Assembly (NCBI GenBank): GCA_945983195.1
Contig: CAMFSS010000018.1
Location: 1-15,647, forward strand
Source of the DNA: an uncultured Prevotellaceae bacterium
GTDB lineage: Bacteria; Bacteroidota; Bacteroidia; Bacteroidales; Muribaculaceae
DNA length: 15,647 bases
Reading direction: 5' to 3'
Shown here one piece after another: positions 13,183-15,647 of this stretch. Every line of letters starts with the position of its first letter. The stretch's first letter is position 1. The notes below the pieces were generated by a model that was not told the origin of the DNA, did not search any database, and was given only the letters and a program-made list of their open reading frames with translations. The translations under genes were made by a program, and so were the position numbers.

Positions 13183-15647
13183 ATGAGATTGAAGCTCCTC
13201 ACACTGCTGGCTGCACTATTGGCAATGGCAAACTCTGCCGCTGCACAAGTGACCAACGACACTATCTATAACCCGAAAGTAATTTTTTCGGGTATGCCCC
13301 ACAAATATGAAATCGCCGGAATTAAGGTTACCGGTGTCGACAACTATGAGGATTACATCATAATCGGCTACTCCGGTCTTACGGTAGGGCAGAAGGTAGA
13401 TATTCCCGGTGATGAAATCAAGATGGCGGCTAAGCGTTTCTGGAGGCAGCAGCTTTTCTCCTCGGTAAAAATCAAGGTGGAGAAAATCTGTGGCGACAAG
13501 GCATGGCTTGAGATTGAGCTTCGCCAGCAGCCGCGTATCTCCGAAATCAACTACAAGGGCATGAAAAAGGGCGAGCGTGAGGACATTCAGCTTCGTCTTG
13601 GCCTTACTACGGGTAACCAGATTACTCCCAACATCGCCGACCGCGCCCGACAGATTATTGAGAAATACTACGATGGCAAGGGCTTCAAGAATGCCACTGT
13701 GCGTGTCGACCAAAGAGAGGATTTGAGCAAGAAGAACGAGGTGATCGTCGACATTATAGTCGATAAGCACGACAAGGTGAAAGTGCACAAAATCTACATC
13801 GACGGCAACAAGGTGCTGAGCGACCGCAAGCTGAAGAACGTGATGAAGAAGACGAATGAGAGCCGAAGCCTACTTAAGCTCTTCAGCCAGAAGAAATTCG
13901 TTACCGACGACTATGAGGCCGACAAGCAGCTCATCATCGACAAGTATAATGAGCTTGGTTATCGCGATGCGCAGATTCTTAGCGACAGCGTGGTCAATTA
14001 CATCAACAACAAAGTTGATGTCTACCTCAAGGTCGAAGAAGGACAGAAATACTACATTTCGGGAATCAGTTGGGTGGGTAACACCATCTATCCTTCAAGT
14101 ATTCTCGACAATATCCTCGGCATAAAGGCAGGTGATGTCTACAACCAAAAGCTGCTCAACAAGCGTACAACCGAAGACGATGATGCCGTTGCCAACCTCT
14201 ACATGAACAATGGTTACCTCTTCTTCAATCTTGTGCCAATCGAGCAGAACATTCACGGCGACTCCATCGACCTGGAAATGCACATCATGGAGGGCCCGCA
14301 GGCTCGAATCAACAAGGTGGTAATCAATGGTAACGACCGCCTCTATGAGAAAGTTGTGCGCCGCGAGCTGCGTGTGCGCCCAGGTGAGCTGTTCAATAAG
14401 GAGGCTCTGATGCGCTCGGCCCGCGAAATTGCCCAAACCGGTCACTTCGACCCTGAAAAGATGGACATTCGCCCTGAACCTAACGAGGAGAATGGAACAG
14501 TCGACATCCTTTTCAATCTTGAGTCGAAAGCCAACGACCAGATTGAGTTCTCCGCCGGTTGGGGTCAGACCGGTATCATCGGTAAGCTCAGCTTGAAGTT
14601 CACCAACTTCTCCATCAAGAACCTTTTCCGTCCGTCGTCTTACAAGGGCATTATTCCTCAGGGTGAGGGTCAGACGTTCACCATTTCGGCGCAGACCAAT
14701 GCCAAGTACTACCAGGCATATAGCGTGTCGTTCCTCGACCCATGGTTTGGCGGCAAGCGACCAAACTCGCTCTCGGTTTCGGCATTCTACTCTCGCCAGA
14801 CCGGTATCAACTCTTCGTTCTACAACAATAACTATCTCAATAGCGGTTACTACTACAACAACTACTACGGCTACGGCAACAGCTATTACAACAACTACAA
14901 TAACTACTACGAGAACGCCTACGACCCCAACAAGTTCCTCCAGATGGCAGGTATCACCGTTGGATTCGGAAAACGCCTCTCGTGGCCTGACGACTACTTC
15001 ACCTTCACCGCCGAGCTTGGCTATCAGTGGTACTACTTGAAGAATTGGGATTATCTCTACTATATGAACAATGGCGTGTCGAATGCCATAACCCTTGGCT
15101 TGACACTTGCACGCAACAGTATCGACAATCCGCTCTACACCCGCCGAGGCAGCTCGTTTGCGCTGAGTCTGCAAATGACGCCCCCTGCTTCGCTCTTCGG
15201 CAACAAGGACTGGGACGCGCTTGCCGCTGCCGGTACGGTCGATGCCAAGAAGGAGCTTTACAAGTGGATTGAATACTGGAAGCTGAAGTTCAGGGCAAAG
15301 ACCTACACTCCGCTCTCCAACCCCGACGACAAGTGGACTCTCGTGCTTATGACACGTGCCGACATCGGCTTGCTCGGAAGCTACCACAAGAGCCTAAAGT
15401 CACCGTTTGAAACCTACTATGTGGGTGGCGACGGTATGTCGGGCAGTTACACCTACGCTACTGAGACTATTGCCCTGCGCGGATACGACAACGGTGCTTT
15501 CACCCCTTACGGTCGTGAAGGCTACGCCTACACCCGATTCTGCTTTGAGCTGCACTTCCCGTTCATGCTCCAGACGTCGACCACAATCTACGGTCTTGCA
15601 TTCCTTGAGGGCGGTAACGCCTGGACCGAGGTCAAGACCTTCGCTCC
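13183..15647 (+). CDS. bamA: Outer-membrane assembly factor BamA (partial, 3' end missing)
   Basis: At least 821 codons of BamA, the Omp85-family barrel that folds outer-membrane proteins. The ATG at 13183 gives a signal peptide (MRLKLLTLLAALLAM...SAAAQ). Five POTRA-like repeats follow (roughly 43-118, 119-197, 198-285, 286-362, 363-437). The fifth ends in VDILFNLESK, and the barrel starts near DQIEFSAGWGQ. The conserved loop-6 motif appears as LRGYDNG (765-771), equivalent to VRGF. A 30-residue Asn/Tyr-rich stretch (547-576) lies in what should be extracellular loop 3. The gene runs off the window before the last strands. An 83-nt gap after uppS has no clear promoter, so co-transcription is likely. 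Skp/OmpH genes would be expected downstream. Confidence 0.95.
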   Translation, partial: MRLKLLTLLAALLAMANSAAAQVTNDTIYNPKVIFSGMPHKYEIAGIKVTGVDNYEDYIIIGYSGLTVGQKVDIPGDEIKMAAKRFWRQQLFSSVKIKVEKICGDKAWLEIELRQQPRISEINYKGMKKGEREDIQLRLGLTTGNQITPNIADRARQIIEKYYDGKGFKNATVRVDQREDLSKKNEVIVDIIVDKHDKVKVHKIYIDGNKVLSDRKLKNVMKKTNESRSLLKLFSQKKFVTDDYEADKQLIIDKYNELGYRDAQILSDSVVNYINNKVDVYLKVEEGQKYYISGISWVGNTIYPSSILDNILGIKAGDVYNQKLLNKRTTEDDDAVANLYMNNGYLFFNLVPIEQNIHGDSIDLEMHIMEGPQARINKVVINGNDRLYEKVVRRELRVRPGELFNKEALMRSAREIAQTGHFDPEKMDIRPEPNEENGTVDILFNLESKANDQIEFSAGWGQTGIIGKLSLKFTNFSIKNLFRPSSYKGIIPQGEGQTFTISAQTNAKYYQAYSVSFLDPWFGGKRPNSLSVSAFYSRQTGINSSFYNNNYLNSGYYYNNYYGYGNSYYNNYNNYYENAYDPNKFLQMAGITVGFGKRLSWPDDYFTFTAELGYQWYYLKNWDYLYYMNNGVSNAITLGLTLARNSIDNPLYTRRGSSFALSLQMTPPASLFGNKDWDALAAAGTVDAKKELYKWIEYWKLKFRAKTYTPLSNPDDKWTLVLMTRADIGLLGSYHKSLKSPFETYYVGGDGMSGSYTYATETIALRGYDNGAFTPYGREGYAYTRFCFELHFPFMLQTSTTIYGLAFLEGGNAWTEVKTFA

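Noticed and set aside
14095..15387. 430-codon minus-strand ORF
   Set aside because: Exact antisense of bamA; its Val-rich run is only the complement of the Asn/Tyr codons. The plus frame has signal peptide, POTRA domains and the LRGY motif.
1..15647. tRNA, rRNA, CRISPR array or insertion sequence
   Set aside because: I saw no cloverleaf, no regularly spaced repeats, and no transposase frame.

Overview
The window looks like a chromosomal segment of a Bacteroidales bacterium, most likely Muribaculaceae or a close relative. The reasons are the Bacteroidota-type promoters (TTTG or TTG, a 19-20 nt spacer, then TAnnTTTG), A-rich start regions without Shine-Dalgarno sequences, a DUF6242-type lipoprotein, and the PorG-like/uppS/bamA gene order known from Porphyromonas gingivalis. 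The family-level assignment is inference. Most of the window is core housekeeping DNA. The unusual material sits in three AT-rich or palindrome-rich gaps.

Layout. (1) 2-727 (+): the C-terminal activation domain of cobalamin-dependent methionine synthase MetH, cut by the window edge. (2) 728-825: a 56-bp imperfect palindrome between convergent genes. (3) 826-2799 (-): a complete phage-type large terminase, with ATPase and nuclease motifs intact but no other phage gene in view. (4) 2800-3465: a 665-bp gap with no convincing gene. It holds two strong hairpins, possible minus-strand promoters that would serve the terminase, and a near-perfect plus-strand promoter for the next gene. (5) 3466-5775 (+): an exported family 3 beta-glucosidase with its own terminator. 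(6) 5776-6436: a 660-bp gap that reads as two small transcription units. The first is a probable ~170-nt noncoding RNA with canonical promoter and intrinsic terminator, preceded by a G9 tract. The second has an operator-like palindrome over its promoter, a 27-codon ORF, and a terminator that runs antisense into the end of comF. (7) 6437-8614 (-): prmC-recX-comF, a short housekeeping operon. (8) 8741-9835 (+): ribD, divergent from prmC. (9) 10072-15647 (+): an envelope-biogenesis cluster of DUF6242-like lipoprotein, PorG-like outer-membrane protein, uppS and bamA (truncated by the window end).

How the genes work together. UppS makes the undecaprenyl carrier for peptidoglycan and surface polysaccharide, and BamA inserts outer-membrane barrels; the PorG-like protein beside them is probably a barrel or a partner of one. 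PrmC (release-factor methylation), RecX (RecA control) and ComF (phosphoribosyltransferase-like, DNA uptake) share a transcript but no obvious pathway. The best leads for something new are the lone terminase with its palindromic surroundings, the two small transcription units between the beta-glucosidase and comF, and an Asn/Tyr-rich loop in BamA.
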